A stretch of DNA of 64,000 nt. It comes from Lingula anatina. Its lineage: Eukaryota; Brachiopoda; Lingulata; Lingulida; Lingulidae. Location of the stretch: contig NW_019775729.1 in NCBI RefSeq assembly GCF_001039355.2, forward strand, positions 61,799 to 125,798, written 5' to 3'. Shown here piece by piece: positions 21,405-32,352 of this stretch. Position numbers and translations under genes: made by a program. The notes under the pieces were generated by a model. That model had not been told where the DNA came from and did not search any database. It was given only the letters and a program-made list of their open reading frames with translations. Positions within the stretch are counted from its first letter, which is position 1. The number at the start of each line of letters is the position of its first letter.

Positions 21405-24400
21405 CATGCTTTTCAATCTGCAGTCCACCATGCACAACAGGTCCCACCATGCCTAGTGCTGAAACCTTCATGCCCATCTTTGGGGTGCCACCTCTGGGAG
21501 AGGCTGGGGACCCAGGGTGCTGGATTTCTCCTTTAATGGGCTGAGGTGCAAGGTTGTCATTTAAGTCTTTAGTATCCTTTCCCACTGAATCTGCTGATTC
21601 AAACTTGGAGATCTTGCTAAGTAACTTGTTATGGCTTTTATTGTTACTCATTGTAGCAGGGTTTTCATCTTTTATAGAAATTTTCCCTACTGTCTCATCC
21701 TTATTTAGTCTTTTGGGTTGCATTGGTTTATCCTCTTTGGGTTCATCGCCATCAAAAGAAGAAAACTTTGCAAGTCTGTCTCCCAGCTTAGAACTTTCAT
21801 GGCGAGCTGGCACCTTTGATTTATTGGAAATTTCCCTTGATTTAACAGACATGATCTCTTCCTTTTCCATTGAATCTTGGAAAATGGCAGCTCTGGATTT
21901 CAGACTTCCAGTAACTTTTATGTTTTTAGTTTTTGGAGGTGTCTTTCGTGCAACTTCACTTTCTGTTGTCTCCATGAATACTGATGCCTTTGCCAGAAAA
22001 GCATTTTGTTTCTGAGAGCATGGCAATTCTTTACCCTTAGGCTTCTCCATTTCCCTATTCATTGGCAACGTGGAAGCTGGTTTCATTTGGTCTGCATTCA
22101 ATACAGATTTTGAAGGTGTTTGACTAGACCCAGCATGAGTATCAATTGAGTTTTTATCAAGCTTTTGTGATTCACTGAACCAAGGGACAACATGGCTTTG
22201 CTCAGATTTTTTATGACTATTACCCTCAACTTTGACAGAGTCAACAACCATATCTTGGGTATCTTTTTCATTTAACTGCTCAATTACTTGATCAGCTTGG
22301 TCTCTTTTTAAAGGGCTACTTTTAGTGCGACTGCCCTTGGACAGCATAGAGGTCCACAAGGGGATATCCTCCTCATCTGCTTCCCAGTCACGGCTGCCAC
22401 TGCTGCTGCTGGTGCTCTTATGAGTAGAAAGAATGGGTAAAGACTCTTCTTGTTCATCTTTAAATGTGGGAACAGGCTCTTCTTGCACATCATCTTCTGC
22501 TTCTTTTACATCTTTCGTTTCAGTTGCAATTGCTTGGCTTATTTTAGATCTGGCAATGTACTCCTCATCTTCTTGACAGCTATCAACTTCTGTATCACTG
22601 CCAGAATCATCCTCTTCATCCTCAGAAGAAGATATGTTCCTAGGAACATCAGGAATAATAGTCTTATTTGTTTCTAACTGCATTTCAGGCTGATCTAGGG
22701 GTGAAGAGACACCAGCACCATCTGACTTCCCAAGTGACCTTTCAGCACTACTGTAAAGTTTTGTATCAACTGGCCTATCCTTTGCAAAAGCTTGAGCAGT
22801 TTTGTCCATGCTTATAGTGCTATATCTTCCAGTAGGTGCCTGCTGTTTCTCTAAATCCCTCCCTTTGTTTTTGTCATGTTCCTCGGCAGATGGAGAAGGC
22901 TTTTGCTCAGCGTCTGGTTCTCTCTTTCTCAAAACGCTTCTGTATGAGAATTTATTATCCTCAATCTTTTGTTCTGTTTTCTTTGATGCACCATTAATTT
23001 TTTGGTTATTCTTTTTCAGCACACTCCTGTACTGGACTTTATTTTCCTCTGTTTTTGGTTCTCTTTTCCCCAGTAATTTGTTTACTTGGTCTGGATTGGC
23101 ATCGTAAGCCTTAGTTTCACATTTTTCGCTGCTGCCTTTTTTAAGTACATCTCTAAATGGGAATTTGTGTTCACTGGTTCTTGGCTTTTCAATAGATTTG
23201 TTGGGAACATTTTGGACCTTCTTCAGAACAACACTTTCCCTGAGAGCTTTTTTCCTTTTCAACAAATAATTTTTCAGAAGGTTTCTCAAAAGAAGATGCT
23301 CGCCTCTGCATATTTAAGGGCCCCTGGTCAGTCTTAAACTCTGTAATGTCTCCTTCTACAGATCCTGACCTCATTCTTGGTTCTATAAGTCTTGTCATGT
23401 CTGGGTTTTTGCTTATCAATTTTGTCTCTGTTTTGAGCATTTTATCAGAAATTCTATCAGCTGATTTTGGTGTAATTCTGGGCACACTATCAGCATTTTT
23501 GACTATTGGTTTTTCCTCTGTTTTTGGCTCCAATAACTCAACATTATCTTTATTTGGTTTGGCCTTCAAGTCCTTTCTTTCTAGTTGTCCATTTGATGTA
23601 ACCTTTGTTTCCTTTGTGACACCAAATGCAACGCCTAATTCTGTCAACTTAGGTGCTTCGGACTTTGATGCTTGTTCAAACCTTGCTGCCAGGGCTCCAA
23701 ACTTATTCCTGCTATTGGCAGGCAGATCTTTCAAAGAAGACCTTGGCACAGTAACATTTTCCACTGGCTTTCTCAAGGTATTGTCTTTCATCACCTTGGT
23801 GGAGATTGCTGTTGGTGCATGCTGTTCTGTATGCAAAGCCTTTGTTTTTGCCTCCAAATTTGAGCCACGATTATGACTATCCCTTGATAAGTAAGAGTTG
23901 GGCTCTAAATGATTCACCTGAGACTGTTTTGAAACAGCAGCATCCTGATTAGGTGACACAGTTTTTAGATTGACACCAAAATGTGAGGACGTTGTAGGCT
24001 CTGATGTACGGCGAGAAAACGTATCTGGAAGGGTTTTAGAACTTGGTTTGTTTGCCCTGTTGTGAATATCATATTTTTCTGGTTCAGATACTTCTGCATG
24101 GTTATGAGTTTTAATCTCAACAGCAGTGTGAGTCGTAGGTTGTTCTGAGCTGCTGGCAATTCTTGTGCTAGATGCATTGGCTGTACCCACTTTCACTGCC
24201 CCATACACTTGAGGTTGTCTTACAGTTTTTGGCAGTGACTGGTTCATGAACCTGGGGTGTGCTTGATCTATAGAGGGGACTATCTGTCTTGGATCTGCTT
24301 TCTGTGTATACTTTCTTTTTTCTCACTTCTGAATCATCTTTGTTATAGGATGCAGGGTCATTTGTCTCTGATTTTATAACAGCACCAATATATGCTGCTG

Positions 24401-25525
24401 CTCTGGCTTTGATTCCTCCTGTTTCTTTTGGAGGTGGCCATTCTTTTTCAAGTTTTTGGTGAGACTTGGGCTGAAAGGCAGACAACTGTTTTCCAGGTTT
24501 TTCACCATTACCATTTAGTTTATTCTGAGATCTCTTTGAGTATTCTGATATCCAAGGAGAATGGTCTCTATCTTTTGAGTCCATATTCAGATTCTGGGCA
24601 AGCTTGGTTGTTTTCTCTTCTTTTCCTAATCTTTGTGATAGCACACCAGTGTGTTTTCCACGAGTGGCACTAGTGTCACCATGTTTGTGGTCAACAAGAT
24701 TTTTATCAGGGCTTTTTTCACTGTTGTAGCCAGATGTATATGATGATGATGATGAGGAAGAAAGTGATGATCTATTACTGCCTGGCTGTAGGTTGGTATC
24801 TATATGCACAGCAAATGTTGGCATTTCATCGGGCACTGGAACAACTTTAAAGGTGCTACTGTCATTGTGCATCACTTCTGTGACTGCACCATTGCAAATC
24901 TTAAATTCAATGGATGCTGATTCCTTTTGTGGGAAAAGTCTTTCTTCAGACTTTGATGCTCTGATCTTGGTTTGATAGGTGACAGTTTGTCCAGGCCTAT
25001 TTGGAGTATTATCAAAGTTGCTTTTCTGCGTTTGTGAATTTTGTTCAAACTTTTCCTTCAGTTTTGAATACTTGTCTTGTCCTCCATCTTGATTTGATCT
25101 GCTTGGGAGGTTCAAATGACCTTTTTTCCACTTTGAAGCAGCAGATTCATTGCTACCGTGATCTATTTCATGTCCATTCCACTTATTAGAGCCCGTTTCA
25201 TCAAAACTCTTACTAGAACTTAGATGAATTCCTTTGGCTGGATAAACTTTCCCTTTAGTATCCACTTCCAATGAAATTTCTTCAAACTTCTTTTTGGCAG
25301 CACTTGAAGGATTTGGGGAAACAAACACAGTTTTTGTAGTTGATGCAGTGGTGGGAGGTGGTATTAAAACATGCAAAGGTTGCTTGGCCTCAGCCGCATT
25401 AAACTTTTCCAACCTGTCTTTCAAGGAAGGTGCCTGTATGCCACTTTTGCCAAACTTATGCGCCATTTTGAACTCCGTCTTGCTGGATGGGATGACTCTA
25501 GGTTTGGGGCTGGGATCAACTGCTT
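21405..25525 (-). CDS. MYLK: MYLK giant exon: disordered region with FR-x-VL and second repeated motif; two apparent frameshifts
   Basis: About 1,370 codons of mostly Lys/Ser/Glu/Pro/Asn-rich disordered sequence, opening EAVDPSPKPRVIPSS and closing GGLQIEKH at donor CATG|gtgtgt. It contains FPFRDVLKK, VQYRSVLKK and FSYRSVLRK (about 23165-22920), similar to the DFRxxL actin-binding repeats of long MLCK, and at least seven copies of an L-x-x-[RK]-x-x-x-[FY] motif. An acidic patch SSSEDEEDDSGSDTEVDS also occurs. The frame breaks at T5 24226-24230 and at T6 23248-23253. In both places omitting one base gives a smooth continuation, so these are read as indels in a single exon, not introns. The plus-strand ORFs here are shadows. 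Confidence 0.88.
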
Positions 25526-26290
25526 CTAAAATAAACAGTAAACCACATGCAAAAAACAGACCAACCATGCATCATACCAAAGGTAAATATCAAATTTAGG
25601 AATGATCTTTAATCACTTAACTTGCAAACAATCTTGAAAATAATCAAACTGTATGAAAGACAACACACATGCTTTTCTCTTAGGAATAAATTCTAAATAA
25701 TGTTCTGTAAACTTCATGCTGTGGTGAACAACAATTGCCATACTTCTCTATTGTAAAATATGAAGATGAAAAACAACTTGCAACACTACATAACTGTGCA
25801 CCTGCTCGTATCAAAGCTATAGAAAACACAGCATTACTCATGTTCATGCCCAGGACATGGTACACAGTGGGTGGAGTGTGGTTTTATAAATGCAATATTG
25901 CATGAATAATGACAGTAATTTGTAATGGAGCGTTTCAGGCACACAGTAGTTCCCTTACTATTCCCTGCTGTAATTATGGGCTTTAGAACAGAGAGGGTGG
26001 CTATTTTCTCATAACTTTTAACACATTCTTATGAAATTAGTCAGCAGGTTGCTGAGAACTTAACCTGATTTTTTTTCAGTGCATAAAATATATTCCTAAA
26101 ATTGTGAAGCATTTTGCCCACACATATTTACTTTTCAATTTTTCCATTCCATAACAAAAGGTATTCATATGCCAATCACAACTTTTTTACATTATTAACA
26201 AAAAACTACTGACTTCCTTCTTAGGCTCATCAGAGGCATAATCTCATCCCTCTGATAAGTCTGTACATTTATCAAGTTAGGCACACATAC

Positions 26291-26429
26291 CTTGGACTTT
26301 TAGAGTGCACTTGCATGTCACTGAGCCCTCCTCATTGACTGCGGTAATGCTGTACTCCCCTTCGTCATCCAGGTATGTCTCTGTGAATTTTAACCTACAG
26401 GTATCTCCTAAGTGACTCAACTCTATCCC
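26291..26429 (-). CDS. MYLK: MYLK exon: Ig domain second half
   Basis: GIELSHLGDTCRLKFTETYL then DDEGEYSITAVNEEGSVTCK and CTLKVQ. The D-x-G-x-Y pattern is present, but the F-strand Cys is replaced (Y-S-I). A C-x-C sits in the G strand, as in another Ig of this gene. Splice sites ttttgtag and CAAG|gtatgt; joins EAVDPSPKP in phase. Confidence 0.93.
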
Positions 26430-27245
26430 CTACAAAACAAAAATTACAAAGTTTAATGAAAAATAAATAATAATAAAAAAGATTGAAGATACAGTGACAT
26501 AATTGACTCGGAACAATATAAATCCAAGGCCACAACCACAACATAGCATTTCAAACCCATGCTTATGAACCAACCTATGGTAGTAGATTCTTGGCATTAC
26601 CCCTTAACATTAAAATGATCCTCTAAAACACTATGTAATAATCTTATGACAGTATAACACAGTTATGAGCATTAAGTTACAAACTATCTTAAAAAAAACT
26701 TTCCTGTCTGACTGCACTAAACCTCACACACAACACAATGCTTCAATCATTAGGAAGAAATCTTACAGGATTTGTTATACAGTCCCACCAACATCTAAAA
26801 TCTACTGCTTTCCTGAGGAACTGAAATACTTGGTAACAGTTTCAACAAGATCCTTGAGATTAACCTACACTTAACTATGCTATCTAATATATTTGTCAAA
26901 TAATTGACAACCGCGTTATCTTATTCAAACACTTGGAGAACTCACAGAAGAGAACACCAGTGAATTTCTCAAATGTTTCAGACCCAAGTCACCGTCTGCC
27001 TGATACCTAACAAAAGTATCAACTAATATCAAAGATCACAAAACCAATCAGGTCATTAGTTTCCTTAATCAGCTTGGAATGTTCAAATTAACATTTGATC
27101 CTTTCTATGCTTACTTTAAAGAAATGGGTTACTCATTTTTGCTTCAGTGTGATGACTGATATTTTAATGAATGAAAGCATTTTTGTGAAGGGGAAATTGT
27201 TTACTTTACTCAGTTTTGAACATTTCAACAGTCTACTTTCTTGTT

Positions 27246-27269
27246 CCCCCCCCCCCCCCCAAAAAAAAA
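27246..27269 (+). repeat. C15-A9 homopolymer pair
   Basis: A run of 15 C followed by 9 A. A similar C-run/A-run pair occurs at 44384-44409. Confidence 0.9.
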
Positions 27270-30200
27270 TATAATTTAATAGCTAACTAGTATCTTGCCT
27301 GTGAAATATAGGATCTATCAAATCACTGACAAATCCACAAATACTTTCCCATTTAAGTTATGACACAATCAAGTTGTAAATGTTATTTTAAACAGGTACA
27401 ACAGTAAAAACTTACATTCTGTACATCGAAATTAAATATCTATGTAACAACCACCAGCATGGCAGTAATTTTATCAGTTGTGCTCACAGCATATATATCC
27501 TACCTTTCTAAAACAGCAAAGTAACAGTGCATAATTCCTTTGACTGTCTCCTTCCTTCCTTTAACTCAATTTATTTGGTCCCCACAACATGCCTGCTAGA
27601 TAAGTAATCCAAACTAGTACAGTATAGAGTGGGACTGAGTCATAAGTGTCCTCTCTTTAAAAACCACTACAAGCTGCCATAAGGTGCATTCAGAACCATT
27701 GTAATTCAAGCTGTAAATGGTCTAACTAATGAAACTAGACAATCAGATTGCTTATCATATCTAAAAACTTCTACATAGTAATTGTGGTCTCCATGGGGGC
27801 CTAATAATAAATTTTACCATCTGGTTTCATCAGTTACACTTTTTGGTTTAATTTAGACAGGATTTGAACACACCCATAGAAACTTCCCATCCTGTATTGT
27901 CCCCAGTCATTTTTGATTTACAGCTTGAATGCTAATGGTATGTTAATGTAACTGTAACTCTAGGATAATAGTCTCCACAGGCTATTTTGGAGGAGATTTT
28001 TTTCCCTTTTTTTAGTAAGTCATTTAGTAAATAATGACCAATAAGGTTACAGACCGTGTGGCAGACTTAGAAGGTTATTTTGACTCTAGCTTTTGTCTCT
28101 GGAATCCGAGGTCTGACAAGGGGGCACAGCTAATAACCGATCTCATTAGGTAAATTGAGGTACCTAGGAGGGGGAGAGGGGTATTTGGTTTCAATCTGAT
28201 TAAAATCTATCGTCTCTAACTTAACAGAAAAAACATACATCAGCTTTGTGTTTACATACAATTCCAGTTAACTGCACCTGGTCTGTCCCATCTTATTACT
28301 CTCTCAGCATTTCTCCAATGAATTTTCATACCACAGATTTTTACTACCAATGAATTTTTACTACATCTATGAGACTAATGGCAGACATTAAGTCGCAAAA
28401 AAGAAGATGCCTTGGTAAGATAAATAGGGATTATTATTAAGCTTATTCACATAATTTTGTCTCAAAGGTTATCCCTTGGTGACCACAGGAATGTGACATA
28501 CACTTAACTCTGTACCATGACCAATAACGGCATTTACCCATAAATAATGGTTCATGGTTCTTAATTTTGACCACAAGACAATTTATATACAAAAACATGG
28601 ATCGCTCCAATTACTCAAAATAGTGCCTCATTAATCCTTAGTATAATAGTAAATATGAATATAAAATGCTGACCAATTTCGGCAAAGAAACAAAATATCA
28701 AAATAAAGTTAAATACCAAAAATTAGGAAAATGTGAATTAGAACTTTTGGATGTAATTTTATCAGTCTGTAATAGTCTTTCCCCACCCCCAATATATAAG
28801 ATCAAAATTATATTATCATACCCTGTCTAGGGATTGTTTGTCACATTCCCATTCTTACTGTCTGTTGCCATCTTCTTTTCCCCACATAGAATGCTCTAAT
28901 CGTGCTCAACAACATATCTCTGCACATTCCATGCCACCTTCTCATGTGAACAGGCGGGCTGTATTTGAAAATATTTAAACACTATGTCCAAAGCTGGACC
29001 AAAAGTTTTGCAAAATCACCCAATCGACATTCCAGCATGCAAGCATGTTTACATTTTTGGAATTAAAAACAAATACTGCAGACAATATGCCCTATGTACC
29101 CCAACAATACCCATCACAACACTGCACTTAGATTTCCAATAGCCTGACTGACCAGTTCTAATTCAATTACCCCTAGCTTGATTAGTCATCAATAAAAATC
29201 CAATTTAATATGCAGAAAACCAATTGTGAGTCCCTGCCTACAAATCTTCCCCACGCAGGCCCATAAGCCTCCACAGATGCCAGTGTCAGATAAGGAAGAT
29301 GAGATAGTGTGATGAAATATCAATGACAAGCCTATTTCATTCATCATACCCCATTCCTGCGCTACTCATGAGCATGGTTGCACACTTGCATACCCCTCAA
29401 TACACTGGTTATGTCCTTATATACATAATATCATCCTTAACACTCACACTGAGATTAAATTTATTTTAGTAAAACAGTAGAATAATTAAAGCCAAATCAA
29501 AATTTTTGGCCTAATTGATACAGTAAGATTTATTCAGTGGACGCAAATTTTTGTACAGTGATAAAAATGATGAGTCATTAATTTCAGAAAAAAAAAATCA
29601 AATAAAGTATTTGTCTTTTAGTAATTTTGGCATTTTTTCATGTCAACAATTTTCGTGTATGAGTTTTTCTTTCCAAAACATATGACATCATTGCAATATT
29701 TCTGTGTGCTCCATTTAATAATAATCTTTCACTAAATAACTGGCAACATGCACTGAAAATGGCCTCTTAGCATGTCAGCAGTGAGGAAAGGCTCCTATGT
29801 AGACTCATCCCAAGTTATAATATATCCTATTCTTACGTGAACATCTTTCAAGTCATGCTCATATATGGAGATAGGACTTAGCTTGGGTCACAAAGCAATG
29901 GACTGGTTCACATACCAAACCACTTATCAAGTTTTCTGTTTTTTCTCTGAATGTAAAAGTGAGACTAGTACTAAAACATTTGACTTATGAAGGTAAAATT
30001 CCTCACTTTTTTCCAGGAAGGTCCTTTTTTGTGTGTTCCAGACTAAGGTAGCTGGAGGGCTCATAGTGACTCTCCTTACTGTACACGGACATTTCAAAAT
30101 GACTTTTGTTTTTGTTATTTGCTCAGAGATAAGGTGAGGGTTTTTAAATTCAATTCTAAATAACTTAGTTTTGGTTTTTTAAACTTTAGTGAATTCAATT

Positions 30201-30914
30201 CAATCTTTTCCAAACTAAAATATATACATTTTTTCTATTTAAAAGTCTACATGCAGATTGAAACAAAAACTCTCAATCTACTTGAATTCTATAAATCTGA
30301 ATATGTTTATGAATACCTGTACTTTCTCCCCTCCCTGGACTCCCACCAGTTCACCTTGCCCTCTCTTGTTACATTTATATAACGTATAATTGCATGAGGC
30401 AGTTTTTAGTCAAGTTTTCATTCAAGTTCGATCAACCTATCTTAGTGCAAACCATATTAGCAGACCATCTGATTTTGCTTGGTCCAGCTTAAGAAACCAA
30501 TCTAACAGCATACAAATAACCATAAACAAGAATTCAATTTTTACATTTAAAATCATGCCCTCCCTTACCTAAGAGATGGGTTATCCTAAAATAGGCTTAT
30601 TCATCTAGACTTGGAAACACGACAAACAACTTACATACATGTACCACAACAGCCACTCTCCCAATACAATATTAATTTCGCTAAATAATTAATTATCCAT
30701 CCTACTCTTTCTGCCTGTTTAAGTCCCCCTTTCCCAATAAGGCAACTAAGGCATCATCTAGGTCCCACTACTTTTATTGAATTTCTTACTTTAGTGATAA
30801 ATCATCAACTGAGATGATCTGGCAAGTGGAAGGGATTTGATTGCATTTACTGGTTTTTTGTATATAATAAGACTTGTTTTTAAATTCACAGACCTCTAAA
30901 TGTGACAAAGAGAG

Positions 30915-31320
30915 AAATTCTGACACTTTTATCTCCATTACTTTAGTAATCATTAGTCGATGTTAGTACTTACAGTTGTAAAACTTGTGTCTTTTTAATG
31001 GTGACAGATGCTGACACTTGTTTTGACTACTTTGGAATTTTGCAAATACTAATACTTCACAGTTCATTTAAGCCTCTTGGGCATATAAGGGATTTTACAG
31101 TTACCAAATAAGGGGTTGCATTTTACAAAGATAAACAATCGACACTTTTATTTGATCCCTTAGGAATTTTTCTAGTGTTTATTCTCTTAAGCCAGTCTTG
31201 CCACTTGGACCTACATTAACCCCAAATCACTTAACATTTGTGTCAAATTATGGATACTCATTCCTTAACAACAAACACCTGACACTTTAATTTTGATTAT
31301 TAAGTAATTTTTCAAGGGCT
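30915..31320 (+). repeat. Diverged tandem repeat, about four units
   Basis: A recurring core of GACACTT followed by a T-rich stretch, a short ATT/TAAG-like block and an AATACTAAT- or GCTAATA-like end appears near 30921, 31011, 31139 and 31269. Units are about 90-130 bases and strongly diverged. Confidence 0.45.
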
Positions 31321-32201
31321 AATATGGTTCTACCTGTCCTGCCACTTGGATAAAAGTAACCAATTGTGACAGCGACAGCCAACACTAAAGGTGGTCAGCT
31401 TAATGCTCTCTCCCATTGTTCGCCCAGTGGTCAGACAGTCTTCAGGAATGGCCTCCATTAACAGGATTAAATAAAAACCTATCACTTACAGGTGAAAATA
31501 ACAAGTTTTTAAACAGCTCCACATAGTAACAGAACTTGTCTGACATTTCCTATGGTGTAAACATACAGTTGAGATTACTGTACCAGACAAGTTTATGTGC
31601 ACGTCCCTTCAATAAAAGGATCTCCTCACATCAACAATGTCTACCTTTTCACTTCATCAATGTAATGGCGTCTAAACTTAGACTGAATATTTTCATTTTC
31701 TTTGTTTTAGATTCTGGTCACAAAGACAAGCCCCTTGTTTAAATGCCACTAAAGATATTTACATAAATGTAATAACTTTTAAATGGGCCTGCATCAAAGG
31801 GTCCTGCATGTATTAGGGGTTTATGATCAATGGATATTGCCAGCACTTTTCTCACATACATGGCTTAGAAACTGTCCTAGTCTGAGCTAGTTTACGTCTG
31901 GTGTTTTTTCTCTTTCTGGCAGGGAGATCTAACTTTTAAAAGTTAAAATTGTTTTATAAAGGCCCTTGTTAAAATACATTGTGATATTTGGTTTTAGACT
32001 TTTTTCATATGGGGCAGTGTCAACTTTCCAAGTATTCTTTTTCTCTTGTAGTTATGGTCAATTGCAGGCCTATATAGACCACAGAGATAAGGTAAAACAA
32101 GGAGTAAAACTGATCATAATAACACAAAAACATTTAAATTTTAAATACAAATAAGACAGTCTCTCTGAAAATTCAAACAAACAATCAGACACATCACAAA
32201 C

Positions 32202-32352
32202 CTTTGTGGCACGGATTTCCCTTCCATCCTTCCTCCAAGTGACCTCAGGTTTGGGAGTTCCATGCAGTTTACACTCTATGACAGCTGGTTCACCCTCCAC
32301 ACACTCCAGATCCTGGAGTGTTTTGGTGATCTGTGGTTTCTCTCCTTGTTTT
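32202..32352 (-). CDS. MYLK: MYLK exon: Ig domain first half
   Basis: KQGEKPQITKTLQDLECVEG then EPAVIECKLHGTPKPEVTWR and KDGREIRATK. A-D strands with B-strand Cys and core Trp. Donor AAG|gtttgt, acceptor gattttag; joins GIELSHLG in phase zero. Confidence 0.94.

Larger units (their letters stand above)
26430..32201 (-). other. Large intron (5.8 kb) splitting an Ig domain
   Basis: AT-rich DNA with many stop codons on both strands. It contains a C15-A9 homopolymer pair (27246-27269) and a diverged tandem repeat near 30915-31320. I see no exon, RNA gene or mobile element. Confidence 0.8.

Noticed and set aside
21554-22015. Plus-strand ORF of 153 codons
   Set aside because: Antisense shadow of the same giant exon.
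23346-23876. Plus-strand ORF of 176 codons
   Set aside because: It lies opposite the coding frame of the giant disordered exon. Its hydrophobic Leu/Ser/Phe-rich sequence is what antisense of Lys/Glu/Ser-rich coding DNA gives. No domain or splice support.
23189-24247. Short introns to explain the frame breaks in the giant exon
   Set aside because: Adjacent open frames overlap and can be joined by removing one base from a homopolymer; no donor/acceptor pair of workable size is present at either break.
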